A DNA stretch of 64,000 nt from Pedobacter ginsenosidimutans (GTDB lineage Bacteria; Bacteroidota; Bacteroidia; Sphingobacteriales; Sphingobacteriaceae). How positions within the stretch are numbered: position 1 is the first letter of the stretch; each line of letters begins with the position of its first letter. The notes beneath the pieces were generated by a model. The model did not search any database. It was not told where the DNA came from and saw nothing but the letters and a program-made list of their open reading frames with translations. Below are positions 45,782-55,836 of the stretch, piece after piece. The DNA lies in the NCBI RefSeq assembly GCF_001442625.1, contig NZ_LMZQ01000017.1:1-64000 (forward strand), written 5' to 3'. A program made the translations under genes and the position numbers.

Positions 45782-48700
45782 ATGAAAAATCTTTACAGAA
45801 AAGGGTTCTATCTCTACTTATGCGTCTTTTGGTCAACGCTGGCCATCGCTCAGGTAAACCCAACCATCAAATCGCAGCTCAACGGTACCGTTTTGGATGC
45901 TTCAACCAGCCTCCCTCTACCAGGTGCTGTGGTAAAAATAAAAGGAACTACACACACGGTTTCTACAGATCCTGACGGCAGGTTCAGTTTTGTAACGGGC
46001 CAAAGTTTCCCCTACACGCTAATTGTTAGTTTTATCGGTTATGATCAGAAAACGGTTACGGTAAACGGTAGTCCCGTTACCATTCGTCTTCAGGAGATTC
46101 AAAGTCAGCTGAATGATGTTGTGGTTACCGGATATAGTACACAGGAGCGTAAATATATAGCAGGTTCTATCAGTAGTGTAAGCGGTTCGGTTGTGCAGAA
46201 CCAGCCATCGGGTGGGTTTAATCAATTGCTTCAGGGTAAAACAACTGGTGTACAGGTTTCATCAAATTCAGGGGTTCCTGGTGGCGGAATAACCTTCCGT
46301 GTACGTGGCAACAATTCAATCAATGCCTCTGTAGATCCGCTTTATATTATAGATGGTGTATTTGTAAGCAATGCTGATCCGATTACCGCCGGATTGGGTA
46401 ACCAGGCAGCGTCTAATCCCATTGCTGATTTAAATCCATCTGATATTGAAGATATTCAGATCTTAAAAGATGCCAATGCAACTGCTATTTACGGATCTTT
46501 GGGTGCAAATGGCGTAATTATCGTAACCACCAAAAGAGGGAAACGGAACACAAAAGCCAATATTTCACTCAATACTTTTCAGGGATGGTCTACAGCAATA
46601 AATAAATTTGAAGTGGCTTCAGGCCCTGAGGTTGCACTTTTAACCAACGAGTCGCGTGTAAATACAGCGATCGATAACGGACTTAATCCTTCTACAGTAG
46701 TGCTTCCGTTTCCAGATCCCCAGAACCAGCCAACTTATGATCGGATCAGCGGTCTATTTAGAACGGCGAGAACTTCTAATTACGAAATTGCTACCCAGGG
46801 CGGAACAGACAGAAGCACTTATTATATCAGTTTAGGTTATCTCAGCCAGGAATCTATCGTAAAACCATCCGATTATAGCCGGTATTCTGCTCGGTTAAAC
46901 TATGATAATTACTTAACAGATAAACTTAAAGTGGGTACCAGTATCAACTTTACACGCTCCGATCGCAACCTGAGCGGAAGTGACAATAACCCTACAGGGG
47001 TAATCAATTCCGCACTTTTCCCAAGATCTTATCTGCCTATCTATAATAACGACGGTACCTATGCACGTTACGGAAGCTTTGATAACCATTTGGCGCTGAT
47101 CGAAAATCTGGATAGCAAGGCTGTTGGCTGGCGTACAATAGGGAATATTTATGGTGAATATACATTTATTCCAGGCTTAAAGCTCCGTAGCAGCTGGAGT
47201 ATAGATAACAGTAGCGAATATGATAACAGTTATTCGAGCACACTGATCAGTGCAGGTATTGCAACCAATGGCTCTGCTTCTTCGATCGAAAACAAGAACC
47301 TGGTATTGACCAATGAGCAGGTATTAAGTTTTGTTAAATCGTTTGGCGAAGGCAAAAAACACAATATTAATGCTTTGGTTGGAAATACCTTGAATACCGT
47401 GCTGAACGAGAGCACCTCTGCTACCGGAACAGGATTTGCAGCCAACAGTTTAAGGTCGGTATCGGTTGCGGCTACGCGCTCTGGGTCAGCTTCCCGCGCA
47501 GAATCGAAACTGGTTTCTTTTTTCAGTAAAGTAAGTTATACTTACGATGGCAAATATACCATTGATGGAAGTATCCGTGCTGATGGATCATCTAAGTTTG
47601 GAACCAATAACCGCTGGGGTTATTTCCCATCAGGAGGGGTTGCATGGAGGTTGAGCCAGGAAGAGTTCATTAAAAACCTCAACTTTTTCGACGAGCTGAA
47701 AATCAGGGCAAGTTTGGGACTTTCGGGTAACCAGAATGGGATCGGTTCTTATGCTGCTCAGGGCTTATGGTCATCAGGAGCAAATTACCTGGAACAGCCA
47801 GGTATTGCGCCAACGCAGTTGGCCAACCCTGATTTAACCTGGGAAACCACCCGTCAGTTTAATGTGGGTGCAGAATTTGGTATTTTCAAAAACCGTTTAA
47901 GCATTGTAGCAGATTATTATAATAAATATACTTACGATCTGTTATTGAATGTTCCGGTGCCTTACCGGTCGGGTTTTGCCTCTTACCTGCAGAATTATGG
48001 GGCAGTAAGAAATAAAGGTTTCGAACTGGGTATCAATTCAACTAACATAGAAACCGATGCTTTCCAATGGACAACCAATTTTAATATTTCCTTTAACAAC
48101 AATAAAATAGAAAAACTAGCCTCTGATATTAGTCTGGGTGCATCGGGAAGAAATATTTCTATTCTAAGACAAGGTTATTCTACTAATTCATTTCAGTTGT
48201 ATAAACAGCTTTATGTTGATCAGCAGACGGGTAACGCAGTTTATGAAGATTTAAATCGTGACGGCGTGATTACTTCTGCCGACCGCCAGATTGTGGGCAA
48301 CGCCCTTCCAAATTATACAGGAGGACTGACCAATAATTTTACGTTTAAGGGTTTTGATCTGAACTTTTTCTTTTACTTCCAGCAAGGAAATAAAATCATG
48401 AACATGAACGATTTCTTCATGGTACATGGTGGTACGCAGGCCAATATTGGTTTCTTGCCCCGTCAGTTAGATCGCTGGCAAAAACCAGGCGATGTGACCG
48501 ATATTCCAAGGTTGACCACTTTTAGTGGAAATCCGACACAAAATGGTGGTGCTGCCAATAATTATGGCGGTAATGTGGCCAGTCTTTCTTCACGTTACCT
48601 GGAAGATGGTTCTTTCATCAGGCTCAAAACCCTTACACTGGGTTACACGCTACCGAAAGATGCCCTGAGAAAGATTGGGGTAAACAAGTTAAGGGTGTAT

Positions 48701-48853
48701 GCCCAGGGTACAAATCTGCTCACTTTTACCAAATATGGCGGCTTAGATCCTGAAGTAAGTTCACAGTCCAACAATCAAAATACGGTAGGTTACGATTGGG
48801 CCACCGTTCCACAACCAAGAACATTCCAGATCGGCGCAAGTGTAACCTTTTAA
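45782..48853 (+). CDS. SusC/RagA-type TonB-dependent transporter (third), near an M14 peptidase
   Basis: The ATG at 45782 is chosen over an in-frame TTG at 45755 because it follows an A-rich leader (AAACAAAAAA) and starts a normal signal peptide (MKNLYRKGF to ending AIAQ). The product has 1023 residues. It begins with a carboxypeptidase-D-like domain (LNGTVLDASTSLPLPGAVV, STDPDGRFSFV, LIVSFIGYDQKTV). LNDVVVTGYSTQ is the TonB box, and the plug has VDPLYIIDGVFV and IQILKDANATAIYGSLGANG. The partner SusD follows after 18 bases. The downstream carboxypeptidase suggests that this pair imports peptides or peptide-containing ligands rather than plant polysaccharide. Confidence 0.95.
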   Translation: MKNLYRKGFYLYLCVFWSTLAIAQVNPTIKSQLNGTVLDASTSLPLPGAVVKIKGTTHTVSTDPDGRFSFVTGQSFPYTLIVSFIGYDQKTVTVNGSPVTIRLQEIQSQLNDVVVTGYSTQERKYIAGSISSVSGSVVQNQPSGGFNQLLQGKTTGVQVSSNSGVPGGGITFRVRGNNSINASVDPLYIIDGVFVSNADPITAGLGNQAASNPIADLNPSDIEDIQILKDANATAIYGSLGANGVIIVTTKRGKRNTKANISLNTFQGWSTAINKFEVASGPEVALLTNESRVNTAIDNGLNPSTVVLPFPDPQNQPTYDRISGLFRTARTSNYEIATQGGTDRSTYYISLGYLSQESIVKPSDYSRYSARLNYDNYLTDKLKVGTSINFTRSDRNLSGSDNNPTGVINSALFPRSYLPIYNNDGTYARYGSFDNHLALIENLDSKAVGWRTIGNIYGEYTFIPGLKLRSSWSIDNSSEYDNSYSSTLISAGIATNGSASSIENKNLVLTNEQVLSFVKSFGEGKKHNINALVGNTLNTVLNESTSATGTGFAANSLRSVSVAATRSGSASRAESKLVSFFSKVSYTYDGKYTIDGSIRADGSSKFGTNNRWGYFPSGGVAWRLSQEEFIKNLNFFDELKIRASLGLSGNQNGIGSYAAQGLWSSGANYLEQPGIAPTQLANPDLTWETTRQFNVGAEFGIFKNRLSIVADYYNKYTYDLLLNVPVPYRSGFASYLQNYGAVRNKGFELGINSTNIETDAFQWTTNFNISFNNNKIEKLASDISLGASGRNISILRQGYSTNSFQLYKQLYVDQQTGNAVYEDLNRDGVITSADRQIVGNALPNYTGGLTNNFTFKGFDLNFFFYFQQGNKIMNMNDFFMVHGGTQANIGFLPRQLDRWQKPGDVTDIPRLTTFSGNPTQNGGAANNYGGNVASLSSRYLEDGSFIRLKTLTLGYTLPKDALRKIGVNKLRVYAQGTNLLTFTKYGGLDPEVSSQSNNQNTVGYDWATVPQPRTFQIGASVTF

Positions 48854-48871
48854 CGATTTACAATTAAAAAA

Positions 48872-50209
48872 ATGAAAACATCATATTTTAGAAATGCAGT
48901 TTTACTGGCCGTTATACTGTTATCGGCTTCCTGCAAAAAATACCTGGAAGAAGTGCCCAATAACTCCCTTCCAACCGAAAGTTCAATTACGGATGCAAGT
49001 ACGGCGAGAGCAGCTATCATCGGGACATACGACAGATTACAAGGTTATTATGCTTCGAGTTATCCTACTTTGGGTACCATTACAACCGATAACGTTATTT
49101 TTAATGGAACATTGAGTGAATATCTTCAGCTTGATCAAAATGCAATACCTACAGATAATGTGATTACTGTTTCTGCCTATCAGGGTATCTACAGGACTAT
49201 TAATTCTGCAAATAGTGTTATCGCCTATGTACCGTTGGTAAACGATCCATTGCTTACTGCAACAGAAAAAAACAAGATCCTGGGTGAGGCTTATTTTATC
49301 AGGGCATTATCTTATTTTGATCTGGCCAGGGGATGGGGAGGCGTTCAGCTTCAGCTTAAACCAACTTCTGATCTTAGTATTTTAAAAGGGATTAAACGCA
49401 GTACGCTCGATCAGACCTACGATCAGGTACTTGCTGATCTGATTCAGGCTGAGCAATTGCTTCCGGAAGATGCAACAACCAGAAACCGTGCACAGAAAAG
49501 TGCTGCAAGGGCGCTCCGCGCAAGGCTGCACCTGTATAGAAAACAATGGGTTGATGCTGAAATCTATGCCTCACAAGTCATTGCAAATACCAAATATACC
49601 TTAGTGAAACCCTATAAGTCGTTCTTTACTGCCCCTTTTCAAACGGCAGAATCTGTACTCGAACTGGCCTACTCGGTAAACGACCGCAATAGTTATTGGA
49701 ATCTGTGGTATCCAAGTTCGGCTGGAGGGCAATTTACGCTAAAACCTTCAGATGCCCTTGTAGCAAAACTTAATAATCCTGTTATTGGCGGGACTCGGAA
49801 TGCATTGATAGCAGGGAGCGGAACTACGGTTTACGGCGTGCTTTATAATACCACCGCAACCAGTACCGATCCATCTTACCTCATCCGGATTGCAGAACTT
49901 TATCTGATCAGGGCAGAGGCAAGGGCGCAGCAGAACAAACTGGTTGATGCCGCTGCTGATCTTAACGCCGTAAGGGCAAGGGCAGATGTTGGAGCAACCA
50001 CAGCAACTACACAGAGTGGACTTATTCAGGCTATTGAAGATGAAAATGCCATTGAATTCGCCTTCGAGGCGCACCGCTGGTTCGATCTTGTACGTACCGA
50101 AAGGGCAGGAGCTGTATTGGGCATAACCAATAAAAATTTCTGGCTTTTCCCGATCCCTTATTCAGATGTGCAATCTGATCCAGATGTAACACAAAACCCA
50201 GGTTATTAA
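48872..50209 (+). CDS. SusD/RagB-type lipoprotein (third)
   Basis: The 445-residue protein has a lipobox C21 (LSASCKKYLEEVPNN), then the usual TPR-type helices (EAYFIRALSYFDLARGWGGVQL, ALRARLHLYRKQWVDAEIYAS, split by a loop). The closing signature is ENAIEFAFEAHRWFDLVRTE. It is about 70 residues shorter than the first SusD of the window, a size seen in SusD proteins of peptide or small-ligand systems. It lies between its SusC and an M14 metallopeptidase with small gaps, so the three genes are one operon. Confidence 0.94.
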   Translation: MKTSYFRNAVLLAVILLSASCKKYLEEVPNNSLPTESSITDASTARAAIIGTYDRLQGYYASSYPTLGTITTDNVIFNGTLSEYLQLDQNAIPTDNVITVSAYQGIYRTINSANSVIAYVPLVNDPLLTATEKNKILGEAYFIRALSYFDLARGWGGVQLQLKPTSDLSILKGIKRSTLDQTYDQVLADLIQAEQLLPEDATTRNRAQKSAARALRARLHLYRKQWVDAEIYASQVIANTKYTLVKPYKSFFTAPFQTAESVLELAYSVNDRNSYWNLWYPSSAGGQFTLKPSDALVAKLNNPVIGGTRNALIAGSGTTVYGVLYNTTATSTDPSYLIRIAELYLIRAEARAQQNKLVDAAADLNAVRARADVGATTATTQSGLIQAIEDENAIEFAFEAHRWFDLVRTERAGAVLGITNKNFWLFPIPYSDVQSDPDVTQNPGY

Positions 50210-50226
50210 ATTTCGATCAACAAAAA

Positions 50227-52902
50227 ATGAAAACATTTTTAAATACAGCAAAAATCCTGTTGGTGCTAAGCATCATCTGCATTCAGAAAGCCTCCGCGCA
50301 GAATAGCTATTTCTTTCCTAAAGCGACTTCGCTCGATACAAAAATCCCAACGCCCGAGCAGTTTCTGGGCTATCCCATCGGAACTTATTTTACCAGACAT
50401 GAACAGGTGGTAGCTTATTTCCGTCAATTGGAAAAAGTATCCGACCGCGTACATGTAGAAAGTTTGGGTAAAACATACGAACAGCGTGAGCAGATTATTG
50501 TAACCATTACTGCCCCATCCAATTACGCGAAATTGGAACAGATCAGGCAGGAACATTTAAACCAGGTAGACCCGTCGAAACCTGTACTGGGCAGTAATGC
50601 TCCGGTTATTATTAATTTAGGCTACGGGGTACATGGAAATGAAACCTCCAGTACCGAGACCAGTTTGCTCACAGGTTATTACCTTGCAGCCAGTAATGAT
50701 GCGGAAACGCTGAAATGGCTTTCGGCATCGGTCATTTTTATCGATCCTTCCTTAAATCCGGATGGAAGAGACAGGGCTGCCAACTGGCACAATGCCTATC
50801 ATTCGTTCCCGGCTGTAGGAGATCCACTCGATAAAGAACATCAGGAAGCCTGGCCTAACGGCAGAACTAACCATTATTTTACTGATCTTAACCGCGATTG
50901 GCTTAACCTGGTTCAGGTAGAAAGCCGTAACCGTTTGGCTTTTTTCCATAAGTGGTATCCAAATGTACAGATCGATTTCCATGAACAGGGAACCAATGCC
51001 ACCTACTATTTCGAGCCGACACCAAAAAGCCACGAAAGCCCGATTATTCCTCAGTTTTTATATGAGTACCAGGTAATTCTGGCAAAATATCATGCAAAGG
51101 CTCTTGATGATATCGGTTCATTTTATTTTACCAAAGAGAATTACGATAATCTTTCACCAATTTATGGTTCTACCTATCCAAAATTCTTTGGCTCTGTTGC
51201 TGCCACTTTTGAGCAGGCTAGTTCACGTGGTATTTTACAGGAATCGAGCAACGGACCATTGACTTTCGCATTTACCATCCGCAATCACTTAGCAACGAGT
51301 TTTTCGACAATAAAAGGGGCCGTTGAAGAGAAAACAGGATTGTTTAAGGTGCAAAAAGACTTCTTTAAATATGCCTTGGCACAAGGACAGAAAAACCCGG
51401 CAAAAGGATTCGTATTTGGAGATAAGAATGACGTTAACCTTACCCAGAAATTTTTAGGGTTACTGCTGGCACACCATGTAGAGGTTTTTGAGGTGCAGGA
51501 TAATCTGAGCCAGGAAGGTAAAACCTTTGAAAAGGGAAAATCCTATATCGTTCCCTCAGCACAGCCCAATTTTTTAATTGTGCATTCTATTTTTGAAGAA
51601 AATACTTTAAAGGACAGCATATTTTATGATAATACCGGGTGGAGCATTATCCATGCCTATGGGCTAAAATATGCAAAATTGAATGGTACATTTTCAAAAG
51701 GTGCAGCTGTTAAAAGTATTATTCCTGAAACAGGAAAGGTGTCAGGAGAACGATCGGGTTATGCGTATCTGATCAATTCGAGTGATTATAATTTTACAAA
51801 AGCACTTTACCAGTTGCAGTTAAAAAACGTATTGGTAAAAACAGCTTTTAAATCTTTTGTAGCCAATACCGCATCGGGTAAAAAAGCATACCTTCCGGGT
51901 TCGCTGGTTATCCCGGTAATTGGGCAAAATGTTTCTGCCGATTCACTTTATGCGGCATTAAATAGTGTAGCTAAAGCTACCAATATCGATATTACTGCAG
52001 TTGCCAGTGGATTTAGTGCCGAAGGTATAGATCTGGGCAGTAGCAACATTAAAGCTGTGCGCAAACCAGAAGTGGTACTGGCTTTTGGACAGGGTGTAAC
52101 GGCTTCGGAAGCAGGACAGGTTTGGTTTTTATTAAACCAGCAATTAAATCTTCCGGTAACCAAACTGGATCTTCAGAGTTTTGCAAGGGCACCATTAAAC
52201 CGTTATAATGTTTTGGTGCTACCGGGTGGTAATTATAGTGCCTGGGACAAAGCAACTGTTGATAAAATTAAAAACTGGGTAGCTGAAGGTGGCACGCTGA
52301 TTACTTTTCAAACCGCTACCGCCTGGGCAGTGCAGCAAGAAATAGTTAAAGAAAAACTGGCTGAAACAGATGCTTTTTTTAGAAGGGGGGAACTGCCAGC
52401 CGTAACTGCTACCACGGCAACAAAAGCCATAGATGAAACCAAAAAAGAACCAAAGCTTAACGGGGCAGAAAATGCGGCTAAACCCACAAAACCACTAGCC
52501 GAAAGACTTGATTATCAAAGGCAGGAAGATGTAGAAGGTTCAAAAAGAATCAATGGGGCTATTTTTCAATCTGATCTCGATATCACGCATCCTATTGCCT
52601 TTGGCGTAACCTCGCGTAAGCTTTTTATCAATAAGAATGGGCCAACTTTATTGTTGCCAAGTTCGAATAAATATGCAACAGTAGCACAGTATACATCAAA
52701 ACCTTTTATTAACGGGTACTCTTCCAAGTCTAATATTGCTAAAGTAGCCGGATCGGCAGCCATCATTGCAACAGGGAGTGGCAGTGGAGAAGTGATTCTT
52801 TTTGCTGATGACCCTACCTATAGGGGTTATTGGTTAGGAACAGGACGATTATTTTTAAATGCCATATTTTTTGGTAACCTTTTAAACGGGGGTTATAGAT
52901 AA
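50227..52902 (+). CDS. Secreted M14-family zinc carboxypeptidase with an amidotransferase-like C-terminal domain
   Basis: The 891-residue protein has a signal peptide (1-25, ending KASAQ). The M14 domain (about 50-370) shows zinc ligands H136 and E139 (GVHGNET) and H252 (IDFHEQG). NPDGRDR and the tract TDLNRDW are typical of the family, and the likely catalytic Glu is E329 (ATFEQA). From about 640 to 720 a class I glutamine amidotransferase-like fold appears (NVLVLPGGNYSAWDKAT, IKNWVAEGGTLITFQTAT) without the nucleophile Cys. The rest is beta-rich. It would trim C-terminal residues of peptides or act on peptidoglycan-like substrates in the periplasm or at the surface. It is co-transcribed with SusC/SusD, so the transporter probably imports its substrates. 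Confidence 0.85.
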   Translation: MKTFLNTAKILLVLSIICIQKASAQNSYFFPKATSLDTKIPTPEQFLGYPIGTYFTRHEQVVAYFRQLEKVSDRVHVESLGKTYEQREQIIVTITAPSNYAKLEQIRQEHLNQVDPSKPVLGSNAPVIINLGYGVHGNETSSTETSLLTGYYLAASNDAETLKWLSASVIFIDPSLNPDGRDRAANWHNAYHSFPAVGDPLDKEHQEAWPNGRTNHYFTDLNRDWLNLVQVESRNRLAFFHKWYPNVQIDFHEQGTNATYYFEPTPKSHESPIIPQFLYEYQVILAKYHAKALDDIGSFYFTKENYDNLSPIYGSTYPKFFGSVAATFEQASSRGILQESSNGPLTFAFTIRNHLATSFSTIKGAVEEKTGLFKVQKDFFKYALAQGQKNPAKGFVFGDKNDVNLTQKFLGLLLAHHVEVFEVQDNLSQEGKTFEKGKSYIVPSAQPNFLIVHSIFEENTLKDSIFYDNTGWSIIHAYGLKYAKLNGTFSKGAAVKSIIPETGKVSGERSGYAYLINSSDYNFTKALYQLQLKNVLVKTAFKSFVANTASGKKAYLPGSLVIPVIGQNVSADSLYAALNSVAKATNIDITAVASGFSAEGIDLGSSNIKAVRKPEVVLAFGQGVTASEAGQVWFLLNQQLNLPVTKLDLQSFARAPLNRYNVLVLPGGNYSAWDKATVDKIKNWVAEGGTLITFQTATAWAVQQEIVKEKLAETDAFFRRGELPAVTATTATKAIDETKKEPKLNGAENAAKPTKPLAERLDYQRQEDVEGSKRINGAIFQSDLDITHPIAFGVTSRKLFINKNGPTLLLPSSNKYATVAQYTSKPFINGYSSKSNIAKVAGSAAIIATGSGSGEVILFADDPTYRGYWLGTGRLFLNAIFFGNLLNGGYR

Positions 52903-53070
52903 TCCTTAAATCCAGAGCTGTATCGTAAAATTAATTTCGATTCTAATCTAACCTCATCTGGTTCGCCATTTCCGTGAACTGTAACGATTGCACTTTAATA
53001 CTTAATTTATTTTATAAAGCCTTTCACGTTCAAACCATCAACTATTGGCTCAATGAATAACGAAAGGCTT
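52903..53070. other. Non-coding stretch after the M14 gene
   Basis: No gene, RNA or terminator was recognised. Together with the remnant that follows and the promoter region it makes a 465-base gap. Confidence 0.3.
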
Positions 53071-53160
53071 TTAAATATTGAAAGTATTCCTGTTGATTGG
53101 GTACCAACCGGAGTGAACACTTTTATAAGTTTTTACTCCGGATTTTTTTTGCCTGTCAAT
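53071..53160 (-). pseudogene. Short remnant resembling a recombinase C-terminus
   Basis: On the minus strand a frame ends at the TAA 53071-53073 and reads DRQKKSGVKTYKSVHSGWY before NRNTFNI. It matches the remnant at 7377-7853 in the pattern KK(S/T)GVKT(F/Y)KS, with four residues more that are similar. Nothing upstream in this frame can be named, so this is probably the last scrap of a lost mobile element. The same bases form the hairpin repeat at 53108-53141, so similarity might be from the repeat alone. Confidence 0.35.
53108..53141. repeat. Hairpin repeat, copy B
   Basis: CCGGAGT (53108-53114) pairs with ACTCCGG (53135-53141), with the inner pair ACTT/AAGT, and a T8 run follows one base on. 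It is a near copy of 7511-7543 in the same orientation. It could act as a terminator. Confidence 0.6.
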
Positions 53161-53314
53161 CCAGGTAAAACTAAGATGATTTTGAATAGTATGGTGTCTT
53201 AATGCCCGAACAATTTAAATGGAAAAAAGTCATGTCAACCGCAGATAATTGAATGGATAGACTTTCCACGAAGCTATATTCTACTCTTTTATTTAAAAAG
53301 TAGATAAAAAATAC

Positions 53315-53350
53315 TATGTTTGCGACTTTATTTTTAATAAGTCTAAATAG
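53315..53350 (+). promoter_or_regulatory. Promoter and possible Fur-type operator of the siderophore receptor gene
   Basis: TATGTTTG (53315-53322) is a full match to TAnnTTTG. It is followed at the expected start point by GACTT-N10-AAGTC (53324-53343) and TAAATAG, an A+T-rich inverted repeat like the iron-responsive boxes before Bacteroidota siderophore receptors. The repressor is inferred to be Fur. Confidence 0.5.
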
Positions 53351-53367
53351 TATTTGATCCTTATTTC

Positions 53368-55836
53368 ATGAAGATAACCTTAACCCATGCGGCATTATGC
53401 CTTTTTTTCTTTTTGTTTCTCTCATACAGTGCTTCTGCGCAACAGACCGCAAAACTGCAGGGATATGTACGTGATAGTTAGGGAAACCCACTTCCCGGTG
53501 TTACCATCAGTGTTGAAAATACAAAATTAACTACCTCAACAAATAACAAAGGTTATTACAGGTTGCAAGTGAGCCAGGGCAAGCTAATTTTACATTTCAA
53601 TTTTATCGGTTTTAGACAGTCGGTCAAAACGATCGAAATCAGTGGAGATACAGATGAGAATGTTGTTCTGACCGAATCAAATTCAGATCTTCAGCAGGTA
53701 GAAATTACCGGGCGTAAAGAAAAAGCCTATAAAACCAAGGCGACCTTTATTGGTAAGATTGAAAATGAACTCAAAGACATTCCTCAATCTGTTTCCTATG
53801 CCAGTAAGGAATTGATTGCCGATCAGGGCCTGATGCGCGTTGGTGAGGTAGTGAAAAACTTTAGCGGAGTAAATCAGTTCAGTTTTTATGACGATTTAAC
53901 CATCCGTGGCTTTCGTGTAAACGGACAGAGCAATACCCAGTTGCTAAACGGACTAAGAACAAGTACAGGTTTCTGGAAACAATCGCTCGCCAATTACCTG
54001 GAAAGGGTTGAAGTGCTAAAAGGTCCGTCTTCTGCACTTTTTGGAAATGCAAGTCCAGGTGGTGTGGTAAACCGGGTAACCAAAAAGCCGCTTGATGAAA
54101 CCAGAAGATCCATTAGTATGACTATGGGAAGTTTCAATACCTTCCGCGGGCTTGCCGATTTTACCGGACCGGCATCAAAAGACAGTACCTTGCTTTACCG
54201 CTTAAACCTTGGCTATGAAAATGCAGAAACTTTCAGGGATTTAATGTTTGACAGGAACTTTGTTATTGCACCTTCGCTTACCTTCGTTCCGTCTGAAAAA
54301 ACGAGGATAAACTTTGATCTGGTATATACCGATTCAAAAAGCAGGCTTGACAGGGGGCAGCCGATTTTTGGTAGCTTCGATTTAAATTCTACACCACAAT
54401 CCCTATCATTAAACACTACGAACGATTACCTGAACGAGCTCACCTATAATGCAACGATCTCGATTACCCATAAGGTCAGCGATGTATTGAGCGTGAACGC
54501 TTCATATCTAAAAACAGGATATTCGGAGGATCTTAACGAGCACCGTACTTCCAATTCTTATGGTGTTGATGGCAATGGTGCTGTGATCAATAACCTTGCA
54601 GGAATGAATGTTCAGATCAGGAAGCGCAAGCGTTTTATTGATAACTTCTCCGGTTATGTAAATTACACACCTACAACCGGTCCGGTATCGCATAAGATCG
54701 TAGCAGGTTATGATTTTGGGAGTGAAAAAACGCCTGTAGGAGGTTCGCAGATGACAGCAAGTGGTTATAGAAATGCAGCGAACAACGGTTCTATCCCAAC
54801 CTACGTGGTCGCAAATAAGAGCAGGTATCTCCTTGATGCTGCAGGAAACCCAGTGCCCAATGTTCCGCACTTCAATCTTAATGATCCGTTGTCATCCCAG
54901 AGAATGCAGGATGACAGCAAACTTTTCTTTGCTCAATCTGTAGTGGCCCCAGCATATTATTATCTTAACTCAGGGTATATTCAGGATCAGTTAAAAATAG
55001 GCGGGCTGCAGGTTTTACTTGGAGTGCGTTATGAATATTATACTGATTTTGCCAATTATAAAACTCAAACTGAAGCGAAAGCCAATTCTCATGCCTGGTT
55101 GCCAAGATTGGGCGCTGTTTATGCCATTAATTCAAATATCAACTTTTATGGAAGTTACGTTGAGGGATACAACCCTCAGACCTCTGCCACCATATCAAAC
55201 CCAAATGCAGGCGGGCCATTTGATCCCTTGAAAAGCAATATGATCGAATTTGGTGCAAAAACCAGCTGGCTCAGGGATCAACTAAGCATTACCGCCGCCG
55301 TGTATCAGATCAAGCAGACCGGAGCGCTGTATGCAACACCAGGCGTAATTGATGTACTAAGGCAGATAGGGGATGAGCAATCTAGAGGCTTCGAAGTTGA
55401 TGTGGTTGGAAAAATTATGCCGAACTGGAATGTAATTGCATCGTATTCATACAACAGGGCAAAGATACTTGAAAGCGGTACGGCAGGAGAGGTTGGAATA
55501 CAAAAGCCGAACGCACCAAAAAACACAGCGAACCTGTGGACGCGCTATAACTTTATTGATGGTGCAGCCAAAGGTTTTGGTATAGCATTAGGGATAAATT
55601 ATGTGGATAAAAGAAACCTGAACTATGATGCCAAGTTCTCGCCTGAAGATCAGATTACCTTACCATCGTTCATGCTTCTTAATGCCGGACTGTTCTATAA
55701 TATCGGCAAACTGCAGCTTCAGCTAAATGCAAATAACATAGGCAATAAAAAACACTGGGTGGGCGGATACGATTATCTACGGTTATTTCCGGGGCAGCCA
55801 GAGAACTATATGCTAACGGTTGGATATTCATTTTAA
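53368..55836 (+). pseudogene. TonB-dependent siderophore receptor interrupted by an early TAG
   Basis: One frame from ATG 53368 to TAA 55836 would give 822 residues. It starts with a good signal peptide (MKITLTHAALCL to SASAQ) and a carboxypeptidase-D-like domain whose beginning GYVRDS is cut by TAG at 53479-53481, followed directly by GNPLPGVTISVENTK. The rest is intact: the plug (GKIENELKDIPQSVSYASKE, EVVKNFSGVNQFSFYDDLTI, RVEVLKGPSSALFGNASPGG) and a barrel ending MLTVGYSF. This is the FhuA/FecA-like siderophore type. Translation from an internal start would lack the signal peptide, so the gene is probably inactive unless suppression occurs. The promoter and the downstream gene look intact, so the mutation is recent. 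A sequencing error is possible. Confidence 0.7.

Noticed and set aside
6734..53481. In-frame TAG codons in two genes as a sign of TAG recoding
   Set aside because: TAG is used as an ordinary stop elsewhere in the window, for example for the GH28 gene (16141-16143) and the HTCS gene, and the methyltransferase also has a TGA. Point-mutation decay explains both.
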